From DAOTUB01 sp034437455 (GTDB lineage Bacteria; Chloroflexota; Anaerolineae; B4-G1), in the NCBI GenBank assembly GCA_034437455.1, contig DAOTUB010000257.1, forward strand, positions 1-11,811: DNA of 11,811 nt. The letters run 5' to 3'. Under the pieces are notes generated by a model that ran no database searches, was not told the DNA's origin, and saw only the letters and a program-made list of their open reading frames with translations. Every line of letters starts with the position of its first letter. The stretch's first letter is position 1. A program made the translations under genes and the position numbers. This document shows, in pieces, positions 1 to 6,523 of this stretch.

Positions 1-125
1 TCGAGCGATATTGCATTATTCTCAACCAGCGGGACATCCGTGTCCCTATGGATGACGGCGAACCGTGGTGGCTGCTGTTTTCCTACCATCTGGATACTCC
101 GTCGTCTTCTGCGCAATTCAAATGA
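1..125 (+). CDS. C-terminal fragment of an unidentified protein (runs off left edge)
   Basis: Reading from base 3, the frame is open from the window edge to a TGA at 123-125, giving about 40 residues ending in ...SSSAQFK. The composition looks like a real protein tail (for example RDIRVPMDDGEPWW), while the other two forward frames give poorer sequence or stop early. I do not recognise the family. It lies about 225 bases upstream of the STAS/ATPase gene on the same strand, so it need not be part of that operon. The fragment is short, and coding status rests only on residue composition. Confidence 0.45.
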   Translation, partial: ERYCIILNQRDIRVPMDDGEPWWLLFSYHLDTPSSSAQFK

Positions 126-350
126 CGCACTATGAAGCTGAGAAATCATTTATGGAATTTGTCTTTGTCCCTCAATTGTGATAATCTTGTACGCGGTGTA
201 TCTTTTCTGCGGCTTCTTGCCGTTGTTGGAGTGTAGCTACCTCAAGGACACGCTATTTTGTTCACTTTCGTCAATCCACAATATTCGATTATACCTCAGT
301 ACTAGGATCGACTCTTTGTGTGTCTTGGGCAGAATTCAAGTGGTGACGGT
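126..350. other. Intergenic spacer before the STAS/ATPase gene
   Basis: No protein gene is convincing here. A 70-codon frame starting at 178 is hydrophobic but has the residue mix of non-coding DNA, and it overlaps the start of the next gene. The spacer must hold the promoter of the STAS/ATPase gene unless that gene is transcribed from further upstream. No terminator with a U-run was seen after the stop at 125. Confidence 0.5.
158..185 (+). promoter_or_regulatory. Candidate sigma70-type promoter with extended -10 for the STAS/ATPase gene
   Basis: GATAAT at 180-185 differs from TATAAT by one base and is preceded by TGT (177-179), a TGn extended -10 element. A weak -35-like TTTGTC or TTGTCT lies at 158-164, giving 15-16 bp spacing. 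Transcription would start near 192 and leave a leader of about 160 bases. The -35 is poor and the spacing short, so this is a tentative call. Confidence 0.3.
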
Positions 351-1217
351 ATGGCTTCCGAGATCACAATCTTGGTTCCCAACATCCTGACAGAAATCCT
401 AAAGGCAGAAAGATTTTACATCTCTGTCGAACAGGCTCCATCAGCTGAACGATATGTGTTCGATATGGGAGATGTTACTTTTGTGAAACCGTATGGTGTC
501 ATTGTTCTGCTTAGTGCCGCACGCCAGCTTGCTGACCTTTCTGGTCACTCTGTCCGAATGAAAAACTTTGATGAAGATGTGTATGCTTACTTGGAACGCA
601 TAGATTTGTTCGAGATCGGAGGCAGTTGGCTACAACCTGCTGACGCTTTGAATAAAAGGTGGTCTCGGAATCCCAAGACGGTCAATTTATTGGAGCTGAC
701 ACTGATTTCTAACCCCGAAGACGCGACGACCGTAGCTATACAAGCTCGTCGTATTTTCTCTGACTGGCTGGACACAAAGGAGTTGAATAGTCTAATCACC
801 GTTTTGAGTGAGGTCTGTGCCAATATTTACCAGCATAGTGAAGACTCTCAAGGATATGCGTTGATCCAGAAATACGAAGCTGAAAGAAGAGGGCAAGTGA
901 TCGTGCAAGTAGCGGTAGGTGATAGGGGGTGCGGTATACGGTGGAGCCTGGCGAAACGTCATCACAACATTGGCGAGGATCCTTTGGATTACCTCAAGGC
1001 AGCAATGCAGGGGTTATCGGCACGTAACACCGGTAGAGGTGGGCTTGGCCTGCGCCATGTAGAGCAGATCGTCGCGTCAAAAAGGGGTTATCTGTGGTTG
1101 CGTTCGGAGACAGCCGCCTTGATGACTCGTGGACCGAAAAGAACTCGCTCTCACAAGGATCTTACATACGTAAAAGGGACTCAGGTCGCTGTAGAACTCC
1201 GTGCTTCCCAGACTTGA
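351..1217 (+). CDS. STAS-like plus GHKL (HATPase_c) ATP-binding regulator
   Basis: 288 residues with two recognisable parts. Residues about 30-95 resemble a STAS/anti-sigma-antagonist fold (FDMGDVTFVKPYGVIVLLS followed by a helical stretch). Residues about 140-285 are a GHKL ATPase. The N box is E154-x3-N158-x3-H162, as in SpoIIAB/RsbW-type kinases, the G1 box is D191-R-G-C-G-I, and the G2 box is G228-R-G-G-L-G-L. There is no membrane segment and no histidine-kinase phospho-acceptor region, which fits a cytosolic partner-switching regulator rather than a two-component sensor. ATG at 351 is preferred over an in-frame GTG at 318, because the extra 11 residues are low-complexity and there is no better ribosome site at 318; the site before 351 is itself weak. 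The next gene encodes a second STAS-like protein, so the two are likely partners. That partnership is inferred. Confidence 0.85.
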   Translation: MASEITILVPNILTEILKAERFYISVEQAPSAERYVFDMGDVTFVKPYGVIVLLSAARQLADLSGHSVRMKNFDEDVYAYLERIDLFEIGGSWLQPADALNKRWSRNPKTVNLLELTLISNPEDATTVAIQARRIFSDWLDTKELNSLITVLSEVCANIYQHSEDSQGYALIQKYEAERRGQVIVQVAVGDRGCGIRWSLAKRHHNIGEDPLDYLKAAMQGLSARNTGRGGLGLRHVEQIVASKRGYLWLRSETAALMTRGPKRTRSHKDLTYVKGTQVAVELRASQT

Positions 1218-1241
1218 CAGATTTGTAAACTGTAGTATAAT
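1214..1241 (+). promoter_or_regulatory. Perfect-consensus sigma70-type promoter for the downstream operon
   Basis: TTGACA at 1214-1219 and TATAAT at 1236-1241 are both 6/6 matches, separated by 16 bp. Initiation is predicted near 1248. The TGA stop codon of the STAS/ATPase gene (1215-1217) is embedded in the -35 hexamer. The promoter reads toward the STAS-like/wHTH gene and, through tight spacing, the three genes after it. A full-consensus promoter on genes of this kind normally implies repression, and the inverted repeats just downstream are possible operators. Confidence 0.85.
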
Positions 1242-1249
1242 TTGGTCAG

Positions 1250-1295
1250 GTATTCACTTGGTATCGGTGAACAATCACAGAGCATACGTGAATAC
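1250..1295. promoter_or_regulatory. Inverted repeats in the leader (candidate operator or RNA stem-loop)
   Basis: GTATTCAC at 1250-1257 is the exact reverse complement of GTGAATAC at 1288-1295, with 30 bases between. A third half-site, GTGAA at 1267-1271, pairs with TTCAC at 1253-1257 across 9 bases. All lie between the predicted transcription start (about 1248) and the ribosome site (1300-1305). They could be operator half-sites for the HTH protein encoded immediately downstream (autoregulation), or a stem just upstream of the ribosome site. Which of these applies is not decidable by reading. Confidence 0.45.
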
Positions 1296-1311
1296 ACTTA
1301 GGAGGCAAGCG

Positions 1312-1914
1312 ATGCACTATGATATGGGACAGCTGAGCAAGATTCTCAATCTTCCTAGTGATCTCTTTATCCTGCGAGATAAGGGGGAGAAAGCATATCC
1401 CCATCTAAAGGCAATTCTTGAAGAAACGCCAGAGGGCCAGCCGCTCGTGCTTGTCTTTCCTTCTAACCAGCTCGTTGATGCGTCATTCGCTGACGAATCC
1501 ATCATTCGACTTGGGCAGGAGCTTGTTGCCGGCGAGTTTGGGCAACGTTGTATCTTGCTTGAAGGAATGTCTGAGGACTCAATTCATAATATCGAGGCAG
1601 CTGTGAACCTGCAGAATCTAAAGCTAGCGTTCTTGGTGGTCAAACCTTCGGGTGCATGGCGTACTATTGGACATTTGGAGCCAAGCCTTCAGGAGGTTTT
1701 AGAAATCCTGACTCGCAGAGATTCACTGACGACCGTAGAATTGGCGGATTTATTGGATCTAGCTGTCAATACCGCCAGTAATCGTTTGAAGCGTTTATAC
1801 GACCAACGTCTTGTTCGGCGTGAGCACGAAATTTCGGAAACTGGCTTACAATATGTTTATTATTTTTGGAATTGGAGGATAGATGAAGTCACAGAGGGGA
1901 AGGGTACTTTATGA
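1312..1914 (+). CDS. STAS-like (DUF4325-type) protein with C-terminal winged HTH
   Basis: 200 residues. The N-terminal half (about 44-112) has alternating strands and helices and the D56-A-S-F-A-D-E segment typical of the STAS-like DUF4325 family. The C-terminal part (about 122-172) is a winged helix-turn-helix (LTTVELADLLDLAVNTASNR, then RLKRLYDQRLVRRE). I chose ATG 1312 because a full AGGAGG lies at 1300-1305 with 6-base spacing. A longer reading from GTG 1201 would start inside the previous gene and span the promoter. It probably couples a partner-switch module to DNA binding: the ATPase encoded upstream could bind or phosphorylate it and so control transcription from 1214-1241. That mechanism is inference; the domains are read from sequence. 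Its stop overlaps the next start (ATGA, 1911-1914). Confidence 0.82.
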   Translation: MHYDMGQLSKILNLPSDLFILRDKGEKAYPHLKAILEETPEGQPLVLVFPSNQLVDASFADESIIRLGQELVAGEFGQRCILLEGMSEDSIHNIEAAVNLQNLKLAFLVVKPSGAWRTIGHLEPSLQEVLEILTRRDSLTTVELADLLDLAVNTASNRLKRLYDQRLVRREHEISETGLQYVYYFWNWRIDEVTEGKGTL

Positions 1915-2540
1915 AGAGAGATGTTGATTTCTACGAATTTGTCAGTTTTATCGTGCCTGGTTCGGTGTTGCTTGTGTTAGTCGGCTACATGTTTGATATA
2001 AAGAAGGGGGTAAGTAGCCTACTGGCGCCTCAGGACTTTGGCAGTCTCGGTGTCCATCTAATCCTTGCATACATCACTGGACATCTCCTTCAAGCGGCAA
2101 GCAACTTCCTTGAGGTTTTGTACTGGAAGGCATGGAAAGGTATGCCAACTGATTGGCCAATCTCGCGACCGCAGAATTTAGATTTTTCGAAAGCGAAGGC
2201 AGCTGTGGAGGAGCTGTGTCAGCAAAAGGTCTCTGACCTAAGGCAATGGCGGATTCTGGTAGCTCAGGTCCGTTCGACGGTCTATTCTTCAAAGCGTGCT
2301 GGCCGATTACATATTTTCAACGCGAACTATGGTATGTTTCGAGGCCTTGTGGCGGCTGAGTTGATTGTTGGCGTCTTGGGCTGCATATCCTCAATTAATT
2401 CAGTTGCATTTTACCCTATTTTGGCAGCAGTCGTTTTTCTTACCGGGTATCGCATGCATCGATTTGCGTTGCATTACGCGAGGGAGCTATTTGCCAATGT
2501 GGCAGAGCTTGCCCGGACCAAAAATTTACAGTCTGAGTGA
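1911..2540 (+). CDS. Predicted four-pass membrane protein of unknown function
   Basis: 209 residues, starting at ATG in an ATGA overlap with the preceding stop, so probably translationally coupled. Hydrophobic segments lie at about 10-28 (FVSFIVPGSVLLVLVGYMF), 46-70, 145-161 and 165-180. Between the second and third is a soluble, helix-prone stretch (about 73-143) rich in K, R, E and Q. There is no signal peptide and no catalytic motif I recognise. The N-terminal FYEFxxxxxPG motif seems familiar from uncharacterised bacterial membrane proteins, but I cannot name a family. Its place between a regulator and two conjugation/hydrolase genes suggests either a membrane-acting effector or a membrane anchor or target of the conjugation enzyme. 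Both roles are inference. Confidence 0.8.
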   Translation: MKRDVDFYEFVSFIVPGSVLLVLVGYMFDIKKGVSSLLAPQDFGSLGVHLILAYITGHLLQAASNFLEVLYWKAWKGMPTDWPISRPQNLDFSKAKAAVEELCQQKVSDLRQWRILVAQVRSTVYSSKRAGRLHIFNANYGMFRGLVAAELIVGVLGCISSINSVAFYPILAAVVFLTGYRMHRFALHYARELFANVAELARTKNLQSE

Positions 2541-2547
2541 GTGTAAC

Positions 2548-2553
2548 AGGAGG
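2548..2553 (+). promoter_or_regulatory. Strong ribosome binding site deciding the hydrolase start
   Basis: AGGAGG lies 11 bases downstream of an in-frame GTG at 2537 (GTGA overlap with the previous stop), so that GTG cannot be the start it serves. The in-frame candidates are GTG at 2558 (4-base gap) and TTG at 2561 (7-base gap, the more usual distance). The two products differ by one residue. Confidence 0.75.
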
Positions 2554-2557
2554 TAGA

Positions 2558-3634
2558 GTGTTGACTAATCTAGCTTATCAGATCCTTTGGCCAACTGACC
2601 AGAAGTTGTTGCTACGTTGCGTACATTTCTACGTAGGCCAGGGCTCGTCCACGCTTGTGCTGGCGTCCGATGGTAGTGGTTCCTATAGAACAATGTTAAT
2701 TGATATAAACCTTGACCGAGAACGTGGAGGTACAGATGTTCCCAATCTTCTAGCTGACCTGTTCGCAGATACTGGTGGTCAACTTGAGTGTTTCGTTAAT
2801 ACTCACCCTCACGATGATCACCTCAGGGGAATAACTGAACTGAACGAGTTACTCAGTATTGGAGAAGTGTGGCATTCTGGGCACAAACCAGGACGGCAAC
2901 ATGAGGACGCATACAAGGCTTTGATGAAGGTGGTCGAGGCAGTCAAAGCCGGTGGGGGACAGATCTTGGAATTAAGAGGCAGCCGCGAGCCGAGTAATTT
3001 CGGTGATGTAGTATACTATGTGCTGGCACCTGCAGACTACGTAAAGGATGAAATCGAGGATGAGGATACAGAGACGCGTTACCGTCGTATCCATGAACAA
3101 TGCGCGGTCCTCCGGTTTGGAGTCAACCATACCTGGATTCTAGTAACGGGCGACGCCGACAGGAACGCCTGGGAAAAATACATCACCGATTATCATGGTA
3201 GAGGATCGGAAAATAGACTTGCCGCCGCTATAATGACCGCTCCCCATCATGGTTCACGCACATTCTTCCGTTACAAAGAAGAGGATGAGCCTTTCGAAGA
3301 AGCTATCGAGCTCATTAAGCCTGAGTATGTGATTATCTCTGCTCCTACTCAAGAAGAAAGCCCTCATGGTCATCCGCACGATGATGCCATAGAACTCTAT
3401 GCCCAGCATGTAAGAGCGAAAAACATACTCCATACTGGGGAAAATCGGTACTGTTATGTCTGCGATGTCTATGAAGATGGCGTATATCAGATACGGGATG
3501 ATAAAGGGCGTCTTGCAGAAGCATATCCACTTGGTGAGGAAGATGAAAGTCCAGGAAGTCAGGGTAAGCGAAGCGGGTCGGTTCCAATCATATCCGCTGT
3601 AGATCATCGGCCAATGGCAATGGAGACTATGTAA
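2558..3634 (+). CDS. Metallo-beta-lactamase-fold hydrolase (ComEC-like type)
   Basis: About 358 residues. The family's metal-binding signature HxHxDH is intact at H83-P-H85-D-D87-H88. Downstream are the TGDAD segment (D199) and PHHGS (H230, H231), plus a late GHPHDD cluster. This order (THPHDDH, then TGDAD, then HHGS) is typical of the ComEC/Rec2-related hydrolase domain, but the protein is soluble, with no membrane channel. The substrate cannot be told from sequence; relatives cleave phosphodiesters or other esters. The last 30 or so residues are polar and Gly/Ser/Glu-rich and look disordered. Start choice follows the AGGAGG at 2548-2553 (GTG 2558, or TTG 2561). It sits 2 bases upstream of the E2-E1-JAB gene, so a shared pathway is likely. 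Earlier comparative genomics, as I recall, noted MBL-fold proteins beside such E1/E2/JAB genes. Confidence 0.88.
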   Translation: MLTNLAYQILWPTDQKLLLRCVHFYVGQGSSTLVLASDGSGSYRTMLIDINLDRERGGTDVPNLLADLFADTGGQLECFVNTHPHDDHLRGITELNELLSIGEVWHSGHKPGRQHEDAYKALMKVVEAVKAGGGQILELRGSREPSNFGDVVYYVLAPADYVKDEIEDEDTETRYRRIHEQCAVLRFGVNHTWILVTGDADRNAWEKYITDYHGRGSENRLAAAIMTAPHHGSRTFFRYKEEDEPFEEAIELIKPEYVIISAPTQEESPHGHPHDDAIELYAQHVRAKNILHTGENRYCYVCDVYEDGVYQIRDDKGRLAEAYPLGEEDESPGSQGKRSGSVPIISAVDHRPMAMETM

Positions 3635-3636
3635 CT

Positions 3637-6078
3637 TTGGAAAATCCTAAATTGACTTGGATTACGCTGTTTCCAGACTGGTATCGCCGCGAACGTGAAT
3701 CTCTTGCTGAGCACTATCCTTCTCTCGTGGTTGATCGACGAGCACTCCGTCGGGGAGTACTACGTTATCATGGGAAACTCGCTGTGCATCCATCTGGTGG
3801 TACCGTTGAGCACCCTATTAAGTTGCTTTATCCAGATGCAACGCCCTATGCTCCCCCAGTGGTAACGCCCTTGTATAAGTTGCCTACTTTGGATGAGAAT
3901 GGCCGACCTAAAACTGACGCGAGTCCCCGCCTGTTCGACCACAGACATCAAATGCCTTGGGGAGGACTCTGTCTATTTCAAAGTAACCCAAGATCGGCAC
4001 TTGGGCCGGAGGCCATACGTGGAATTGACGTTCTGGCTCGGGCAGAAAGGTGGTTCCTTGGTCATCACACAGGACATTGGCCTCCGGATACAGCAGACAG
4101 TGAACTGGAGACTCATTTTCAGCCTGTCTATGATATACTAATTGGTCAATCGTTTTATGAGACTGAAATTTCAGGTCAGGGTCGCTTCTATGCTGTTCCT
4201 GCTTTTGGGCGCGTCCAGGATGCAAAACATAGGTTTATCCTTACTAGCATCACCTCGGAAGGAAAGGGGATAGTGATCCCAAAGGATGCACGAAGGTCTC
4301 TGGGAAATACGTTTCCACAGATTCAATCTGCTGCCTGGAACTTGGGAAACCTCTCGGAAGCAGAGCAAGAAGAGAGTATTAAGCAACTTATTGCAAAATA
4401 TTGCTGGTTTCGAGGCTACTGGTGGGATCTGGCATCTGAACCTGTCCCTTTCCATAATGGGCTTGGGTTATTAAAAGTTCTAGGGAAGACGGAGAGTGGC
4501 GAGGATGGTTGGGAATTGTTGAAGCGGGCACTAGGAAGTGGTTTGTTGACTGATGAAGTTCAATGGGTTGGGCTGCGTTATCCAGCTAGACAGGGTGGTT
4601 TAGAGTGGCTTATTGTATCAGTGCTGGTATCTTGTCACCGGGGACCTGGTGGCGGAATACTTCTGTTGACAGATCGACAGCAACGAGAGTGCTTTGAAAA
4701 GGCCAAAATTTACGGTGTACGTGCTCACTCCTGCAAGCCAGAGGATCTTAGGCGACGAAACACTAGTGTGATCAGTCACGACATAACTGATAAAACGGTG
4801 GCCCTAGTTGGGCTTGGTGCCCTTGGTTCAGTCGTTGCCGATCTTTTGGCCAAGGCAGGAGTGGGTCATTTTCGACTGTGTGACTATGACAGGTTGTCGC
4901 CCGGGAATGTAGCTCGACATGTCGGTGGTTTGTCGGATTTTGGTGTGCACAAAACGCGTGTTGTCAGGACGCGACTATTCGAGATCAATCCATATTTATC
5001 ACTCTCCGATGAGGACATTTTGACTGACTCAGCAGTGAGTTCGTTAGAAGGATTGAGAAAATTCCTCAAGCCAGCCGATTTAGTTGTTTCCACGATGGCT
5101 GATGAAGGCGCGGAGGCCATCTTGAATCAGATTGCTGTGGATATGGGAAAACCTGTAGTTTATGCGCGCGCTTTGCGTCGTGGCAAGGTAGGTCGCGTGT
5201 TTATCGTGCGACCATGTGAAGATGCCTGTAAGTCCTGTATTGCAATCTATGCTAGATCTGAAACTGTGGGCGAGCGTACACCGGAAGATTGGATCAGTGT
5301 AAAAGAGCTAGATGAGGATATCCTGGAGCACGAGTGTGGGAGGCCAGTTATACCGGGTAGTGCAGTGGATATGAGTTTTATAGCAAGTCTTTGTGCTCGT
5401 GTCGCACTTGATTATCTTGAGGGAACACCATTGAAAGCAAATCATTGGATGTGGGCAGCAGTTCCGTCGTCCGACATCGATGATCGATTGAATGCAGAGA
5501 TGCAAGTGCTTCCGTTAAGATTATGTCCAAGTTATGATTGTCTTGTTTGCCGAGAACCGCCGATTGAGCGCCTGCTTCTTGCCGAATCAGTAAGGACTGA
5601 CATCATTGCTATGGCAGAGAAATCCTTAAACGTGGAGACTTGTGGAGTTCTTGTCGGATACGTAGATGATCAACGTCGAGCAATTGCTTTGAGAGCGGTC
5701 GGCCCAGGTCCACAGGCTCAACGATCGAGTTCGATGTGTAGCCGTGATTCACAGTTCGCTCAACAGCACCTGGAGACAGCAGCAGTAGAACTAGGTGAAA
5801 GAGGTCAATACCTTGGAGAATGGCACTCACACTTTGAGACTAAACCTCAACCTAGTCCCATAGATATAAGCTCTCTTTTTGGAATTGCAAGAGCCCCTAA
5901 CTACCTAAACCGTTGCCCAGTAATGATCATCGCTGGGCTAGACGCTGTTGGTTCAGGCAAAGTTCAAAATCTGCATGTGTCCATTTATCCTATCAACGGT
6001 AGAAGCCATACGATCCCTTACGAGATCATTTCAAATGAGAAGGCTCTGACTTTTAGCGTTGGTAACCAGCTTACATAA
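3637..6078 (+). CDS. Three-domain E2-like / E1 (ThiF-like) / JAB isopeptidase fusion protein
   Basis: 813 residues. Residues about 1-140 are E2-like, with a YPxxxPYAPP segment near 70, H104 and a probable catalytic Cys C112 in WGGLCLF. Residues about 150-380 form a linker, perhaps an inactive adenylation-like region as in CBASS Cap2. Residues about 385-640 are E1/ThiF-like: nucleotide loop G392-L-G394-A-L-G397, acidic D416/D418, then N424, R427 and K439. C567 in ECGRPVIPGS is the best candidate catalytic Cys, and C527/C531/C534 with C635/C638 look zinc-binding. Residues about 650-800 are a JAB/JAMM peptidase with a complete motif: E667, H730-S-H732, S740, D743. It should adenylate a protein C-terminus, pass it to targets and also cut it off. 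Cap2 and Cap3 of type II CBASS divide these activities between two proteins. TTG 3637 is the first possible start in the frame; the nearest ribosome-like site is GGAG at 3622-3625. No substrate gene is visible nearby. Confidence 0.92.
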   Translation: MENPKLTWITLFPDWYRRERESLAEHYPSLVVDRRALRRGVLRYHGKLAVHPSGGTVEHPIKLLYPDATPYAPPVVTPLYKLPTLDENGRPKTDASPRLFDHRHQMPWGGLCLFQSNPRSALGPEAIRGIDVLARAERWFLGHHTGHWPPDTADSELETHFQPVYDILIGQSFYETEISGQGRFYAVPAFGRVQDAKHRFILTSITSEGKGIVIPKDARRSLGNTFPQIQSAAWNLGNLSEAEQEESIKQLIAKYCWFRGYWWDLASEPVPFHNGLGLLKVLGKTESGEDGWELLKRALGSGLLTDEVQWVGLRYPARQGGLEWLIVSVLVSCHRGPGGGILLLTDRQQRECFEKAKIYGVRAHSCKPEDLRRRNTSVISHDITDKTVALVGLGALGSVVADLLAKAGVGHFRLCDYDRLSPGNVARHVGGLSDFGVHKTRVVRTRLFEINPYLSLSDEDILTDSAVSSLEGLRKFLKPADLVVSTMADEGAEAILNQIAVDMGKPVVYARALRRGKVGRVFIVRPCEDACKSCIAIYARSETVGERTPEDWISVKELDEDILEHECGRPVIPGSAVDMSFIASLCARVALDYLEGTPLKANHWMWAAVPSSDIDDRLNAEMQVLPLRLCPSYDCLVCREPPIERLLLAESVRTDIIAMAEKSLNVETCGVLVGYVDDQRRAIALRAVGPGPQAQRSSSMCSRDSQFAQQHLETAAVELGERGQYLGEWHSHFETKPQPSPIDISSLFGIARAPNYLNRCPVMIIAGLDAVGSGKVQNLHVSIYPINGRSHTIPYEIISNEKALTFSVGNQLT

Positions 6079-6183
6079 GCCTGAGAAAGTGGAGTTGTGC
6101 TAAAATATTTGTTTGGCTTGATCTCCTTGAACATCCGTACTATATAAGATACAGGTCTTGCCTTTACCGCGCTCCGCTTGGCA

Positions 6184-6220
6184 GGTCACCCGATCAGGGT
6201 GACCGTTCCGGTTTGGAACG
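6184..6220 (+). repeat. Two back-to-back perfect hairpins
   Basis: GGTCACCC (6184-6191) and GGGTGACC (6197-6204) form an 8-bp stem with a 5-base loop. Immediately after, CGTTCC (6204-6209) and GGAACG (6215-6220) form a 6-bp stem, also with a 5-base loop, sharing base 6204. Neither strand has a U-run after the structure, so this is not a classical intrinsic terminator. It may be a structured RNA element, a protein-binding palindrome or a remnant of a mobile repeat. Confidence 0.5.
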
Positions 6221-6456
6221 TGGTGTACTACTACCCACAACGCTTGCTGGATCGTTAACAAGAGATTCAGGGTAATAGCTTTAATTAATGACCTTCTCTG
6301 GTCCATACGCGTTGGAATGAGCACTTGATATTCTTACCTTCCGCCTCACCCGTTCTCCTTCAACCACCAGCGACAACCCGTCCCCCATCTGCTTGACTTG
6401 TTTGTCTGTCACGACTATACTAGGGACAGCACTCATTGAAGAGCCGCCAACATGGC

Positions 6457-6481
6457 AAAAGGGGCACCCCTGAGGTGCCCC
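6457..6481 (-). terminator. Candidate intrinsic terminator on the minus strand
   Basis: GGGGCACC (6461-6468) and GGTGCCCC (6474-6481) form a perfect 8-bp, nearly all-GC stem with a 5-base loop. Read on the minus strand, it is followed by TTTT (6460-6457) and then GCC. The U-run is short, so termination may be partial. On the plus strand no U-run follows. Confidence 0.45.
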
Positions 6482-6517
6482 CGACGCCATAACTCCTGAT
6501 GTAGGCAGGAGCCAGAC
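6457..6517 (-). ncRNA. Possible small RNA or attenuated leader on the minus strand
   Basis: A transcript from the promoter at 6524-6552 would begin near 6517. It would fold CTCCTG/CAGGAG (arms 6506-6511 and 6493-6498) and then the GC-rich hairpin 6461-6481, and end at the U-run near 6457, about 60 bases in all. Promoter, hairpin, terminator hairpin and U-run in this order are what a small RNA gene or attenuated leader looks like. A 51-codon frame begins 21 bases beyond the U-run (ATG at 6436), so an attenuator is also possible. I match no known RNA family. Confidence 0.3.
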
Positions 6518-6523
6518 ATGTCT

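Noticed and set aside
31..46. GGGACA-TCCG-TGTCCC hairpin as a terminator
   Set aside because: It sits inside the frame that appears to encode the upstream protein tail and has no U-run after it.
178..390. 70-codon hydrophobic frame before the STAS/ATPase gene
   Set aside because: It has a GTG start without a ribosome site, overlaps the next gene's start and has irregular composition. It is more likely promoter or leader DNA.
3254..3607. 117-codon minus-strand frame
   Set aside because: It is antisense to the C-terminal part of the MBL hydrolase, where the plus frame has HHGS and GHPHDD motifs. There is no supporting signal.
3637..6078. Calling the left block a type II CBASS
   Set aside because: E2-E1 and JAB domains are present, but no CD-NTase gene or typical CBASS effector is in the window, so the label is not supported.
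6069..6080. GCTTA/TAAGC palindrome at the end of the E2-E1-JAB gene as a terminator
   Set aside because: The loop is only two bases, the stem is short and AT-rich, and no U-run follows.
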